From: an uncultured Marinobacter sp.
GTDB lineage: Bacteria; Pseudomonadota; Gammaproteobacteria; Pseudomonadales; Oleiphilaceae
Assembly (NCBI RefSeq): GCF_946886895.1
Contig: NZ_CAMPJO010000006.1
Location: forward strand, 1-64,000
DNA: 64,000 bases
Direction: 5' to 3'
A program made the position numbers and the translations under genes. A model generated the notes under the pieces. That model was not told where the DNA came from and made no database searches. It saw nothing but the letters and a program-made list of their open reading frames with translations. Positions 17,572 to 25,859 of the stretch are shown piece after piece (the stretch's first letter is position 1; each line of letters opens with the position of its first letter).

Positions 17572-18593
17572 GAGAGTGGCCTCGCCGTTGGTTTGCCCTG
17601 ATCGGGCTTGCGGGTGGCGGCCAGGATCTCGAGCGCGTGCCGGCGCTTTTGAGGGTCGTGAATATCAACGGTAAACATCAGCTCATCCACCTCAACGGTC
17701 GCCAGAAGCTGTTCCAACTGCCGCCCGATGGCGGACGCATCGCCCAGTAACTGCAGTGCCAGGAAATCCATCACGCTCGCCTTTTCCCCGGCGTTCCACA
17801 GGCCGTCCATGGAGTCCACGGGCGGCTTCATCCACAGCGGCTGCCCCCGGAATAGCGCAAGAATGCGCTGATAGCTCGTGGTCGCCAGGTGTTGTGCCTC
17901 TTCCATGGAATCCGCGGGCACCGCCGGAACCGCCAGCATGGCATAGGGTCTGTCGAGCTGTGCGGAAGGCTGGAAATTATCCCGATAGACTTTCAGGGCT
18001 TCCCGGTAGAGCCGGGGGGCGAAATGCCCGGCAAAGGCGTAGGGCAAACCGCGCATGGCGGCGAGCTGAGCGCTGTAAAGGCTCGACCCCAGCAGCCAGA
18101 TGGGGACGTTGGTGCCGGCGCCGGGGATGGCCTTCACCGGCTGGCCGGGCTGTAGCGGGCCAAGCAGGGACTGCAAACGGGCGACGTCTTCCGGGAACTG
18201 CTCCGCACCCAGTCCGTCCCGCCTGAGGGCGCGGGCGGTGACCGGATCGGTCCCGGGGGCGCGCCCCAGGCCGAGATCAATCCGGCCCGGGTACAGGCTG
18301 GCCAGGGTGCCGAACTGCTCGGCAATGACCAGCGGCGGGTGGTTGGGGAGCATGACGCCGCCGGAGCCAACCCGGATGGCTTCGGTCTGCCCTGCAATGT
18401 GCCCGATCAGAACCGACGTGGCGGAACTGCTGATGCCCTCCATATTGTGATGCTCGGCCAGCCAGAATCGTTTGAAGCCGAGTCTTTCCGCCCTCTGGGC
18501 GTAGGCCACGCTGTTGGCCAGCGTGGTACCAACGGAATCGCCTTCACGAACGGAGGCCAGTTCAAGCAGCGAGTAATCAGGATAGTCAGACAT
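17568..18593 (-). CDS. LLM-class flavin-dependent oxidoreductase
   Basis: This 341-residue luciferase-like monooxygenase-family protein has the TIM-barrel N-terminus ([22 protein letters not shown]) and FMN-site segments ([36 protein letters not shown]). It belongs to the short alkanal-monooxygenase-like (YhbW-type) group, whose reactions are largely unassigned. The ATG at 18593 preceded by GGGAG is favoured; an upstream in-frame start at 18752 gives a cysteine/arginine-rich leader unlike the family. It forms a pair with the hydrolase gene downstream. Confidence 0.85.
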   Translation of the reverse strand: MSDYPDYSLLELASVREGDSVGTTLANSVAYAQRAERLGFKRFWLAEHHNMEGISSSATSVLIGHIAGQTEAIRVGSGGVMLPNHPPLVIAEQFGTLASLYPGRIDLGLGRAPGTDPVTARALRRDGLGAEQFPEDVARLQSLLGPLQPGQPVKAIPGAGTNVPIWLLGSSLYSAQLAAMRGLPYAFAGHFAPRLYREALKVYRDNFQPSAQLDRPYAMLAVPAVPADSMEEAQHLATTSYQRILALFRGQPLWMKPPVDSMDGLWNAGEKASVMDFLALQLLGDASAIGRQLEQLLATVEVDELMFTVDIHDPQKRRHALEILAATRKPDQGKPTARPLS

Positions 18594-18676
18594 GGGGCTC
18601 CCGGGGCGACAGTGGAATATGAGCCTGCAAACATGGCGCCTGGGAGCGCCTGTTTCAAGGTTAGCTGAACGTTGGC

Positions 18677-19306
18677 TTACAGTTCGATGACAATCGGCGG
18701 ATTGACCGGTTTGTAGCGACCGGTACAGGTACTGGCGTTGACGTACAGGCAACTGCCGATCTGTTCCAGACCGTGATCTTCGTGGATGTGTCCGAATACA
18801 TGAAGCTTCAGCGGCAGCCTGGCTACCCGGTCGGCCAGCGCCTCGCAGCCGGGGCGAATCGTGCCGTCCGGTGTCGTGATCCGGTCCAGAATACCGGCGG
18901 GAGGCCCATGGGTGATCAGTATGTCGGTGTCGTCGGGGATCTGCGCCCAGCGTTCGGCCAGTGCCTCCCCCCGGTCCAGATTGAACGCCCAGTTGAAAAA
19001 CATTGGTGTCCAGGGACTGCCCCAGAACTTGAGTCCTTCCAGTTCCAGCGGGCTGTCCTGCAGGTAGTGGGCATGGCGCACCAGGGCCCGGGCCTCAGCG
19101 GGCTCGTCCTGGAAGCACCAGTCGTGGTTGCCGGCAATCAGTATCTTGTTCCGGTGAGGCAGTTCCGAGAACCACTGGTCCAGGTCCTCCAGCTCTTCCA
19201 GGGAGCCAGTGCCCAGGCAGTCACCGGCGTGGATCAACAGGTCGCCGTCGGGTACTTCGATCTGGCGGTGCATGCTGTGAGTGTCCGAAATGCAGACTAT
19301 TCTCAT
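18677..19306 (-). CDS. Metallophosphoesterase (MPPED/239AB-like)
   Basis: The 209-residue calcineurin-like phosphoesterase carries the full metal-binding series: SDTHSMH near residue 7, HAGDCLG at about 26, AGNHDW at about 58, ITHGPP at about 130 and FGHIHEDHG near 170. It probably hydrolyses a phosphomonoester or cyclic nucleotide in the cytoplasm. The gene is alone, with a divergent methyltransferase gene upstream. Confidence 0.88.
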   Translation of the reverse strand: MRIVCISDTHSMHRQIEVPDGDLLIHAGDCLGTGSLEELEDLDQWFSELPHRNKILIAGNHDWCFQDEPAEARALVRHAHYLQDSPLELEGLKFWGSPWTPMFFNWAFNLDRGEALAERWAQIPDDTDILITHGPPAGILDRITTPDGTIRPGCEALADRVARLPLKLHVFGHIHEDHGLEQIGSCLYVNASTCTGRYKPVNPPIVIEL

Positions 19307-19393
19307 GGTTTCCTGGCCGTTCCGGTTGTGTGATAGTCCACTATCATAGCAGCAGACATTTCTGCGCCGATATCAAGCCGGAGGATAGCCATC

Positions 19394-20149
19394 GTGCAGC
19401 AAAGCGCGTTCTATGAAGACGACACCACCCTTGCCCAGTATCTGGAGTTTCATTTCGGTGAGCAGTGGCATGGGGAAAACAACTTTCCGAAGGCGCTGGC
19501 CGATTCGGCCATGGACGCCATGGACGGCCGGTCTCCCGGTCGTGCGCTGGACCTGGGCTGCGCCTGTGGCCGAACGACGTTTGAGCTTGCCCGGTACTTT
19601 CAGCACGTGGACGGTATCGATTTCTCCCGGTCGTTTGTTCGCGCCTGTCAGGATATGGCGAAAAACCGGCAGGTACGGTATGCCCGGGCGGAAGAAGGTG
19701 AGCTGGTGAGCTTCCAGGAGCGGACCCTGGCGTCTCTGGGGCTCGCCGAGGTGACGGGCCGGGTGGCGTTCCATCAGGGCGATGCCTGTGACCTGGAGCC
19801 AACGTACCGGAATTACGATCTGGTGGTGGCGGGCAATCTGATCGATCGCCTGTACCAACCCGCGCGGTTTCTGACTACGATTCATGAACGAATCAACGAG
19901 CTGGGACTGCTGGTGATTGCCTCGCCCTACACCTGGCTGGAGGCGTACACACCGAAGGATCACTGGGTAGGCGGGTTTAAACGGGGTGGCGAGGACTTTT
20001 CCACGCTGGATGGCCTGAAAGAGATGCTGGCTCCCCATTTCCAGTTACTTATCGAACCGAGAAGCCTGCCGTTCGTGATCCGGGAAACCCGGAACAAATT
20101 CCAGCACAGCTTTTCGGAACTGACGGTGTGGGAAAAAGTGAGCCAGTAG
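19394..20149 (+). CDS. Stand-alone ovothiol-type methyltransferase (putative 4-mercaptohistidine N1-methyltransferase)
   Basis: This 251-residue SAM-dependent methyltransferase has motif I ALDLGCACGR (residues 51-60) and GIDFS as the acidic strand. The N-terminus (YLEFHFGE, NFPKALAD) and the features EEGEL and NLIDRL match the C-terminal methyltransferase domain of OvoA as I recall it. OvoA joins a sulfoxide synthase to this domain to make ovothiol A, a redox-active thiol. Here only the methyltransferase is present, so the 5-thiohistidine substrate must come from an enzyme encoded elsewhere. The start is a GTG with GGAGG at 19380-19384. Confidence 0.75.
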   Translation: MQQSAFYEDDTTLAQYLEFHFGEQWHGENNFPKALADSAMDAMDGRSPGRALDLGCACGRTTFELARYFQHVDGIDFSRSFVRACQDMAKNRQVRYARAEEGELVSFQERTLASLGLAEVTGRVAFHQGDACDLEPTYRNYDLVVAGNLIDRLYQPARFLTTIHERINELGLLVIASPYTWLEAYTPKDHWVGGFKRGGEDFSTLDGLKEMLAPHFQLLIEPRSLPFVIRETRNKFQHSFSELTVWEKVSQ

Positions 20150-20155
20150 CCCTGG

Positions 20156-20893
20156 CTACTTCATTTCAAAGCCGCGTTTGATCAGAAACTCCCGCATGTG
20201 GCCCCGGAGCTTGCTGGTAAACAGCGGCTTGAGTTGCTCCGACCAGGTGGTGTCCTTGTTGCCTCCGGTGCGCTGGCGATAGTAGTCGCCCATGGTGTCG
20301 TCAAACGCGGCCACCAGGGCTTCGTCCTGTGAATCGTCGTAGTAGTCTTCCTTCAGAATACTTGCCAGCGGCAGCCGGGGTTTGACCTCCGGGTTCTGAT
20401 CCGGGTAACCCAGGCACATACCGAACACCGGGTAGACATGTTCCGGCAGCTTCAGCAGCTCACTCACTTCCGCCGGATTGTTGCGAATACCGCCGATATA
20501 GCACAGCCCAAGCCCAGCGGACTCCGCCGCAATCGCCACGTTCTGTGCCATCAGGGCGGTATCGATACTGGCCACCAGCAATTGCTCGGTCATCCCCCGG
20601 ACCACCTCCGCGCCCGCGCGCTCGGCCGATTCCGTGGAGCGTTTCATGTCGGCGCAGAACACCAGAAAGTCCGAACAGGACTCGATGTAGCGCTGGCCAC
20701 CGGCCAGTTCGGCCAGTGCCTTCCGGTTATCGGGGTTCACGACATGGATAATGGAGTAGGCCTGCACGTGGCTGGAGGTGGCGGCGCTCTGGCCTGCCCG
20801 GATGAGTTCAAGGAACAGATCCCTGGGAATCGGCTGATCCCGGAATTTCCGGATGGAGCGATGGGCGGTCAGTAGGTCAATGGTCGGGTTCAT
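20156..20893 (-). CDS. nfsA: Oxygen-insensitive NADPH nitroreductase (NfsA family)
   Basis: The 245-residue FMN-dependent nitroreductase has the NfsA signature: HRSIRKFRDQPIP at the N-terminus, SSHVQAYSIIHV, GLGLCYIGGIRN and the C-terminal arginine/lysine-rich tail. NfsA reduces nitroaromatics and quinones by two-electron steps with NADPH. It is transcribed toward the methyltransferase gene, the stops being six bases apart. The 200-base region upstream, shared with a divergent diguanylate cyclase gene, holds a 6-bp inverted repeat at 20950-20964. Confidence 0.88.
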   Translation of the reverse strand: MNPTIDLLTAHRSIRKFRDQPIPRDLFLELIRAGQSAATSSHVQAYSIIHVVNPDNRKALAELAGGQRYIESCSDFLVFCADMKRSTESAERAGAEVVRGMTEQLLVASIDTALMAQNVAIAAESAGLGLCYIGGIRNNPAEVSELLKLPEHVYPVFGMCLGYPDQNPEVKPRLPLASILKEDYYDDSQDEALVAAFDDTMGDYYRQRTGGNKDTTWSEQLKPLFTSKLRGHMREFLIKRGFEMK

Positions 20894-20949
20894 GGAGCCT
20901 CATGATCAAGGAATTTCAAATAGCGTACTAACGTTTTCCTGCTGCGAAA

Positions 20950-20964
20950 GTACGACCTTCGTAC
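20950..20964. promoter_or_regulatory. Inverted repeat in the nfsA / diguanylate cyclase intergenic region
   Basis: GTACGA-CCT-TCGTAC is a perfect 6-bp inverted repeat with a 3-base centre. It lies about 57 bases upstream of the nfsA start, in the divergent intergenic region. It could be an operator for nfsA or for the GGDEF gene; no known consensus fits clearly. Confidence 0.35.
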
Positions 20965-21094
20965 AAGATTGGATGGGGCCGGGCAAAAACGCTCACAATA
21001 CTCATACCCATTGCTACAAATTCCTCCATTGCATCGTTCTGGAAACTGGTAGCGTAATGGTATTACGACGTACTCCAGGAATGACCGGCCGGCA

Positions 21095-22273
21095 ATGGAA
21101 CTGAACCTGCATCTCCCGACGCTGATGGTGCTTTCGATCGTGGTAAATACCCTGATCGGAGCGCTGCTGTGGGCAGTCTATCACTTGCGTGAGCGACAGG
21201 CGTGTTTTCGCGCCTGGGCCTGCGCGTGTCTGGCGTTTGTGTTGGGGGCCATCCTGGCCGGAGGCCGGGCGTACTGGGATCTGCCGGTTATTACGGTGTT
21301 TATGGCGCACCTGGCGTTGGGGGCGCCGCCGCTGCTGGTTCTTGTGGGCATCCATAGCCTGGTGGGCCTGCCGGCGTTGGGCGGGCGCTTCTCTTCGCGA
21401 CTGCTGGGTATCGCGACACTGGTGTATACGTTTGGCCTACTGGTCAGCTTTCAGACCGGTACCGATGCACCCCGCTGGCTGACTGCGTTCTATTCGGCAC
21501 TGCTGTTCAGCCTGGCCACCTACCGGTTGGCCAGGCTCAGGCGCAAGCCAAGACTACCACTACGGATTTTGCAGACATTGTTCGCGACTCACGGCGCTCT
21601 GATGATGACACACGTGCTGGTTATCCCCGTCATCGCTGCAGGTATTGCCGGGTTCGATCTGGAGGGCCTGCTGACATTGATTCTGGCCAACCACCTGCTG
21701 CTGGCGACCGCGACCATGATGGCGCTGCCGCTGCTGGCTTTCACCGAGGCAGAGTTTGTGCTCAGGGCACTGGCGGACCGGGATGAGCTGACCCAGCTGT
21801 TCAATCGCCGGGCGTTTTTCCGGGAAGGTGTCGCGGTTTTCGAGCGGGCCCGGCGTGCTCACCATTCCCTGACGGTGCTGATGATCGACCTGGATCATTT
21901 CAAACAGATCAACGACCGGTGGGGCCACCGGGTCGGTGATGACGCCCTGCGCTTTATTGCCGGTGTGATGGAGGACGAGTTGCGGGATGGAGATATTCTT
22001 GGCCGGATTGGCGGTGAGGAGTTCGCTGCCGTCCTCAATACCGGCAATCGGGAGGAGGTTGATGCCATTACCCATAGGCTTCTGCAGCAGATTGCCCGGC
22101 AAGGCAAATTCCTGGAAGGCCGTCCGCTGAACCTCTCAGCCAGTATTGGCGGGGTCGCCATGACATCCGGAACGCCGGATTTCGATGATCTGGTCCAGCG
22201 GGCGGATGCTGCATTGTACAATGCCAAAAACAAGGGGCGTAACCGGGTGGAGTTCGAGCGCCTGGCTGTCTGA
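21095..22273 (+). CDS. Membrane-bound diguanylate cyclase (GGDEF)
   Basis: The 392-residue protein has an N-terminal membrane region of about six helices (residues 1-215) of no named sensor family that I recognise, followed by a GGDEF domain (about 225-390). The active site is GGEEF, with an RDGD I-site five residues before it, so an active, product-inhibited c-di-GMP synthase is likely. The ribosome site is weak. The gene is monocistronic and diverges from nfsA. Confidence 0.88.
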   Translation: MELNLHLPTLMVLSIVVNTLIGALLWAVYHLRERQACFRAWACACLAFVLGAILAGGRAYWDLPVITVFMAHLALGAPPLLVLVGIHSLVGLPALGGRFSSRLLGIATLVYTFGLLVSFQTGTDAPRWLTAFYSALLFSLATYRLARLRRKPRLPLRILQTLFATHGALMMTHVLVIPVIAAGIAGFDLEGLLTLILANHLLLATATMMALPLLAFTEAEFVLRALADRDELTQLFNRRAFFREGVAVFERARRAHHSLTVLMIDLDHFKQINDRWGHRVGDDALRFIAGVMEDELRDGDILGRIGGEEFAAVLNTGNREEVDAITHRLLQQIARQGKFLEGRPLNLSASIGGVAMTSGTPDFDDLVQRADAALYNAKNKGRNRVEFERLAV

Positions 22274-22413
22274 CCGCCCTGTTTCAGCTCCGATGATGTT
22301 CCTCTTTCAGTTCATCGCAAAACCTCGCTGCGTCCGCCAGCGAACCTGAGACTTCTTCTCGCCCGAAATTCAGACGCTTCAATGCGATTTTCGAGTTTTG
22401 TTCTTGAATATTT

Positions 22414-22423
22414 CGAGCGCTCG
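22414..22423. promoter_or_regulatory. Palindrome upstream of the lva-like operon (candidate TetR operator)
   Basis: CGAGCGCTCG is a perfect 10-bp palindrome, 30 bases before the SDR start codon, in an AT-richer stretch. TetR-family regulators of acyl-CoA genes often bind palindromes of this type. A TetR gene lies downstream at 32259, so it is a reasonable but unproven ligand for this site. Confidence 0.45.
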
Positions 22424-22452
22424 TTCTATTTTTGAGTCTCGGAGGTCGAAAT

Positions 22453-23253
22453 ATGCACAATTCCAATAACACGAACCCTCGCAGCGCAAGCGGGTTGCTG
22501 CGTCTTGACGGTAAGACTGCGTTGGTCACAGGCGCCGCCGGTGGCTTGGGTCGCAGCTTTACCCGGTGCCTGCTTGAAGCTGGTGCGACGGTTGTTGTCA
22601 GTGGGCGTCGTCGCGAGGCACTGGAATCTCTTAAAGGTGAGCTTTCCGGGCATGCCGATCGGGTTCACGTCGTCACCATGGATGTCGCCGACGAGGTGAG
22701 CGTCGCTAAGGCGTTCGACACTATGGCTGATGCTATCGCCATCCCGGACGTGGTGGTTTCCAACGCCGGTGTGGCGACCAGCAAGAAGTCACTGGATGTG
22801 ACCGGTTCGGACTGGGACCGGGTGATCGACACCAATCTCAAAGGCTGCTGGCTGGTCTGCAATGAAGCCGCCCGTCGCCTCTCCGCGATCAACCTGGGGG
22901 GCAGCATCATCATGATTTCTTCCATCCTGGGTCATCGCGTGGCCGGTAACGTGGCGCCCTATGCCGCCGCCAAGGCCGGCGTCGAGCAGCTAACCCGTGC
23001 CCTTGCGCTGGAATGGGCCCGTTACGGTATCCGCGTCAATGCACTGGCACCGGGTTACATCGAAACCGACCTGAATCGTGATTTCTTCGCCAGTGAACCT
23101 GGCCAGAAAATGATTCGCCGCATTCCCCAGCGCCGTCTGGGGCAGGCCGATGATCTGAACGGTCCGTTGCTGCTTCTGGCTTCCGGACTTTCCGATTACA
23201 TGACCGGCAGCACCCTCGTGGTGGATGGCGGCCATCTTCAATCCTCGTTGTAA
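22453..23253 (+). CDS. lvaD: SDR oxidoreductase, LvaD-like
   Basis: The 266-residue short-chain dehydrogenase has the cofactor motif TGAAGGLG (26-33), NAG (104-106) and a catalytic Ser (about 156-157), Tyr170 and Lys174. In the P. putida lva pathway LvaD reduces levulinyl-CoA to 4-hydroxyvaleryl-CoA. That role fits because the next four genes match LvaC, LvaA, LvaB and LvaE; the sequence alone would only say 3-oxoacyl or hydroxyacyl SDR. GGAGGT at 22441-22446 supports the ATG at 22453. It is the first gene of the operon. Confidence 0.75.
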   Translation: MHNSNNTNPRSASGLLRLDGKTALVTGAAGGLGRSFTRCLLEAGATVVVSGRRREALESLKGELSGHADRVHVVTMDVADEVSVAKAFDTMADAIAIPDVVVSNAGVATSKKSLDVTGSDWDRVIDTNLKGCWLVCNEAARRLSAINLGGSIIMISSILGHRVAGNVAPYAAAKAGVEQLTRALALEWARYGIRVNALAPGYIETDLNRDFFASEPGQKMIRRIPQRRLGQADDLNGPLLLLASGLSDYMTGSTLVVDGGHLQSSL

Positions 23254-23263
23254 GGAGTGGGCT

Positions 23264-24469
23264 GTGGATTTCAATCTGGACGCCAGGAACGAGTCGTACC
23301 GAAAACGTATCCGGGATTTTGTGGAGCAGGAGCTGTTGCCGCTGGAGACGAACCCGGAGGCCTACGATGAGCATGAGAACATTGCGCCCGGTTATCTTGA
23401 CCAAATGCGTGCCAAGGCCAGACAGCAGGGCCTGTGGTGTCTGCAAATCCCCGAGCGGCTGGGCGGCCAAGGGCTCGACATCTCCGGTATGGCGGCCTGT
23501 TACGAGGAAATGAACCGCTCAATTTTCGGGCCGGTGGTATTCAATTCCGCGGCGCCGGACGATGGCAACATGATGGTACTGGCGAAAGTGGGCACCGAGG
23601 TCCAGCAGGAGCGCTGGCTCAAGCCCATCGTGGAGGGAAAAGTACGCTCATCGTTTGTCATGACCGAGCCCGCGCCCGGGTGTGGTTCCGACCCTGGCAT
23701 GATGCAGACCACGGCCACGCGAAAGGGGGATCAGTGGGTCATCCACGGGCACAAGCACTACATTACCGGCGCCGCCGAAGCGTCCCATTTCATCCTGATT
23801 GCCCGGACGTCTGACGACACCCGCAAGGGCCTGAGTGCCTTCCTGTTCCACAAGGATGATCCGGGCTGGGAGATTGTCCGGCGGATTCCGATCATGGGGC
23901 CGGAAGAGCACGGTGGGCATTGCGAACTTCGGTTCGATGGCCTGGAAATTCCGGACGAGAATCGGCTGATGGAGGTGGGAGACGGGCTCAAGGTCACCCA
24001 GATCCGCCTGGGTACGGCCCGTCTGACCCACTGCATGCGCTGGCTTGGCCTGGCCCGTCGGTCCCTGGAAATTGCCACCGAGTATGTCGACACCCGGCAA
24101 TCCTTCGGCCAGACCCTGGCTCAGCGTGAAGGCGTGCAGTGGTTGCTGGGCGAGGCCGCAATGGAGATACAGATCGGCCGGCTGCTGACCATGCACGCTG
24201 CCTGGAAGCTGGACCAGGGCGACTTCGCCCGCAAGGAAGTGTCCATGGCCAAGGTCGCTGTGGCCGACACACTGCACAAGGCGGTGGATACGGCCATTCA
24301 GCTCTGCGGTGCCCGGGGTTATTCCAAGGATACCCCGCTGGAGTGGATCTATCGTTATGCCCGCCAGGCCCGGTTGGTGGATGGTGCTTCGGAAATACAC
24401 AAGATGGTGTTCTCGAAAACCCTGCTGGCGGAGCGGACCGACTTCTGGCACTGGGGAGTGAGTGCGTGA
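23264..24469 (+). CDS. lvaC: Acyl-CoA dehydrogenase family protein, LvaC-like
   Basis: This 401-residue flavoprotein has the acyl-CoA dehydrogenase fold: N-terminal helical domain, SFVMTEPAPGCGSDP in the middle domain, and a C-terminal four-helix domain with LCGARGYSKDTPLEWIYR and RLVDGASEIHK. It resembles the ACAD10/11-type group. In the lva pathway LvaC, with phosphorylation of the 4-hydroxyl by LvaA, isomerises 4-hydroxyacyl-CoA to the 3-hydroxy form. AAGGAG at 23252-23257 points to the GTG at 23264. The TGA overlaps the next ATG by one base. Confidence 0.78.
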   Translation: MDFNLDARNESYRKRIRDFVEQELLPLETNPEAYDEHENIAPGYLDQMRAKARQQGLWCLQIPERLGGQGLDISGMAACYEEMNRSIFGPVVFNSAAPDDGNMMVLAKVGTEVQQERWLKPIVEGKVRSSFVMTEPAPGCGSDPGMMQTTATRKGDQWVIHGHKHYITGAAEASHFILIARTSDDTRKGLSAFLFHKDDPGWEIVRRIPIMGPEEHGGHCELRFDGLEIPDENRLMEVGDGLKVTQIRLGTARLTHCMRWLGLARRSLEIATEYVDTRQSFGQTLAQREGVQWLLGEAAMEIQIGRLLTMHAAWKLDQGDFARKEVSMAKVAVADTLHKAVDTAIQLCGARGYSKDTPLEWIYRYARQARLVDGASEIHKMVFSKTLLAERTDFWHWGVSA

Positions 24470-25494
24470 TGTCCGCGCTTGCCGACACCTTCGCTATGTT
24501 CATTGCCCGGCAGACCGCTGCCCGGAATGCCCGGGTGATCGATTTCGACAAGCTCTCCGGTGGCGCCATCCAGGACAATTTCGGGTTAACCCTGGAGCTG
24601 GACGGCGGCAGCCGGCCGGGTCGGCAGGAATGTGTGGTCCGGCAGGACGCCCCCTCCGGCGTGGCAGAGAGCCTGTCCAGGCCCGAGGAGTTCCGGGTGC
24701 TTAAAGCGGCGTTCGAGGCCGGGGTAACGGCGCCGGAACCGCTCTGGCTGTGCGAAGACCCCAAGGTCAGCGGGCGTGTGTTTTACGTGATGGCCCGTGC
24801 CGCAGGGAGTGCCTCTCCCCGCAAGCTGACCAAGGCGGATTTCACCCAGGCGCAGCGCCGGAACATCGTACGCCGGCTGGGTGCGGAACTCGCCAGGTTG
24901 CATACAGTGCGGCCACCGCGGGAGTCGCTTGAGTTCCTGGCGTTACCCGATCCGGTTACGCCGGCCCTGAGCCGGGTGGCGCTGTACCGTCGCTACCTGA
25001 AGGAAATCGGGGAACCCCATCCGGTACTGGAGTGGGCGCTGAACTGGCTCGAGGATCAGGCACCGGAACCAGGCCCGACGGTGCTGTGCCACTGTGACTT
25101 CCGGACCGGCAACTACATGATGGATGGTGACGAGCTGACAGCCATCCTCGACTGGGAGTTCGCCGCCTGGAGCGATCCCTGTGAGGATCTGGGCTGGCTT
25201 TGTTGCCGGAGCTGGCGGTTCGGGGCTGATGACCGGGAAGCTGGTGGTGTCGGCGACAAACAGGATCTTCTGGACGGCTACCGGGACGCGAGCGGAATCG
25301 ACCTTGATCCGGCGGCGGTCAGTTACTGGGAAGTGATGGCCCTGGTGCGTTGGGCCATGATTGCGTTGCAGCAGGCGCGCAGGCATATGTCCGGTGAACA
25401 GCATTCGTTGGAGCTGGCACTGACCGGGCGAATGGTGGCCCAGATGGAATTCGACCTGCTGAACCAGATCCAGGAACTGGAGGGCGGACAATGA
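24469..25494 (+). CDS. lvaA: APH-fold phosphotransferase, LvaA-like (4-hydroxyacyl-CoA kinase)
   Basis: The 341-residue aminoglycoside-phosphotransferase-fold kinase has the Brenner motif H208-x-D210-x(4)-N215 (CHCDFRTGN) and the metal-binding D228 in ILDWE. The N-terminal lobe carries GGAIQDNF. ACAD11 fuses the same kind of kinase to an acyl-CoA dehydrogenase, and LvaA phosphorylates 4-hydroxyvaleryl-CoA. The gene touches the acyl-CoA dehydrogenase gene (TGATG) and overlaps the DUF6285 gene (ATGA), so tight coupling is expected. An upstream in-frame start at 24139 lies inside the dehydrogenase gene and is rejected. Confidence 0.8.
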   Translation: MSALADTFAMFIARQTAARNARVIDFDKLSGGAIQDNFGLTLELDGGSRPGRQECVVRQDAPSGVAESLSRPEEFRVLKAAFEAGVTAPEPLWLCEDPKVSGRVFYVMARAAGSASPRKLTKADFTQAQRRNIVRRLGAELARLHTVRPPRESLEFLALPDPVTPALSRVALYRRYLKEIGEPHPVLEWALNWLEDQAPEPGPTVLCHCDFRTGNYMMDGDELTAILDWEFAAWSDPCEDLGWLCCRSWRFGADDREAGGVGDKQDLLDGYRDASGIDLDPAAVSYWEVMALVRWAMIALQQARRHMSGEQHSLELALTGRMVAQMEFDLLNQIQELEGGQ

Positions 25495-25856
25495 TCAATC
25501 GACCGGAGACCCGTGACCTGCTCACCGAGGCACGCCGGGTACTGCTGGATTCCGTGGCCGGGCAGCTTGCGGGGGAGCACAAATACGAGGCGCTCATGGT
25601 CGCCAACGCCATGGGCATGGCAATCCGGGAGTTTGAGCAGTGCGAGCAGGGTCAGCCGGAGCAAACCGATCAGGCCGTCCGGGCATTCCTGGCAGAGCGC
25701 TCCCTTAAAGCCACCGCCAGTGAGTCTGAGGCAGAGCTTGCCCGGGCCATTCGAGAGCGTCGGCTGGATGGAGCGGACCCGCCCCTACGATCCGTGCTCC
25801 TAACCCTCACGGAGGCCCGGTTGCAAATCAACAACCCCGGCTATCTGAAACGGTGA
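25491..25856 (+). CDS. lvaB: DUF6285 protein, LvaB-like
   Basis: This small helical protein of 121 residues starts with NRPETRDLLTEARRVLLD and contains KYEALMVANAMGMAIREFE, the usual DUF6285 pattern. In P. putida the small protein LvaB is needed together with the kinase LvaA for activity. DUF6285 genes elsewhere sit between the phosphotransferase and the ligase, as here. It probably forms a complex with the kinase. The start overlaps the kinase stop by four bases. Confidence 0.75.
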   Translation: MINRPETRDLLTEARRVLLDSVAGQLAGEHKYEALMVANAMGMAIREFEQCEQGQPEQTDQAVRAFLAERSLKATASESEAELARAIRERRLDGADPPLRSVLLTLTEARLQINNPGYLKR

Positions 25857-25859
25857 ACC

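Noticed and set aside
24139..24468. Upstream extension of the kinase gene from 24139
   Set aside because: The extra 110 residues run out of frame inside the acyl-CoA dehydrogenase gene and lack homology; the ATG at 24469 is supported by the TGATG junction and family length.
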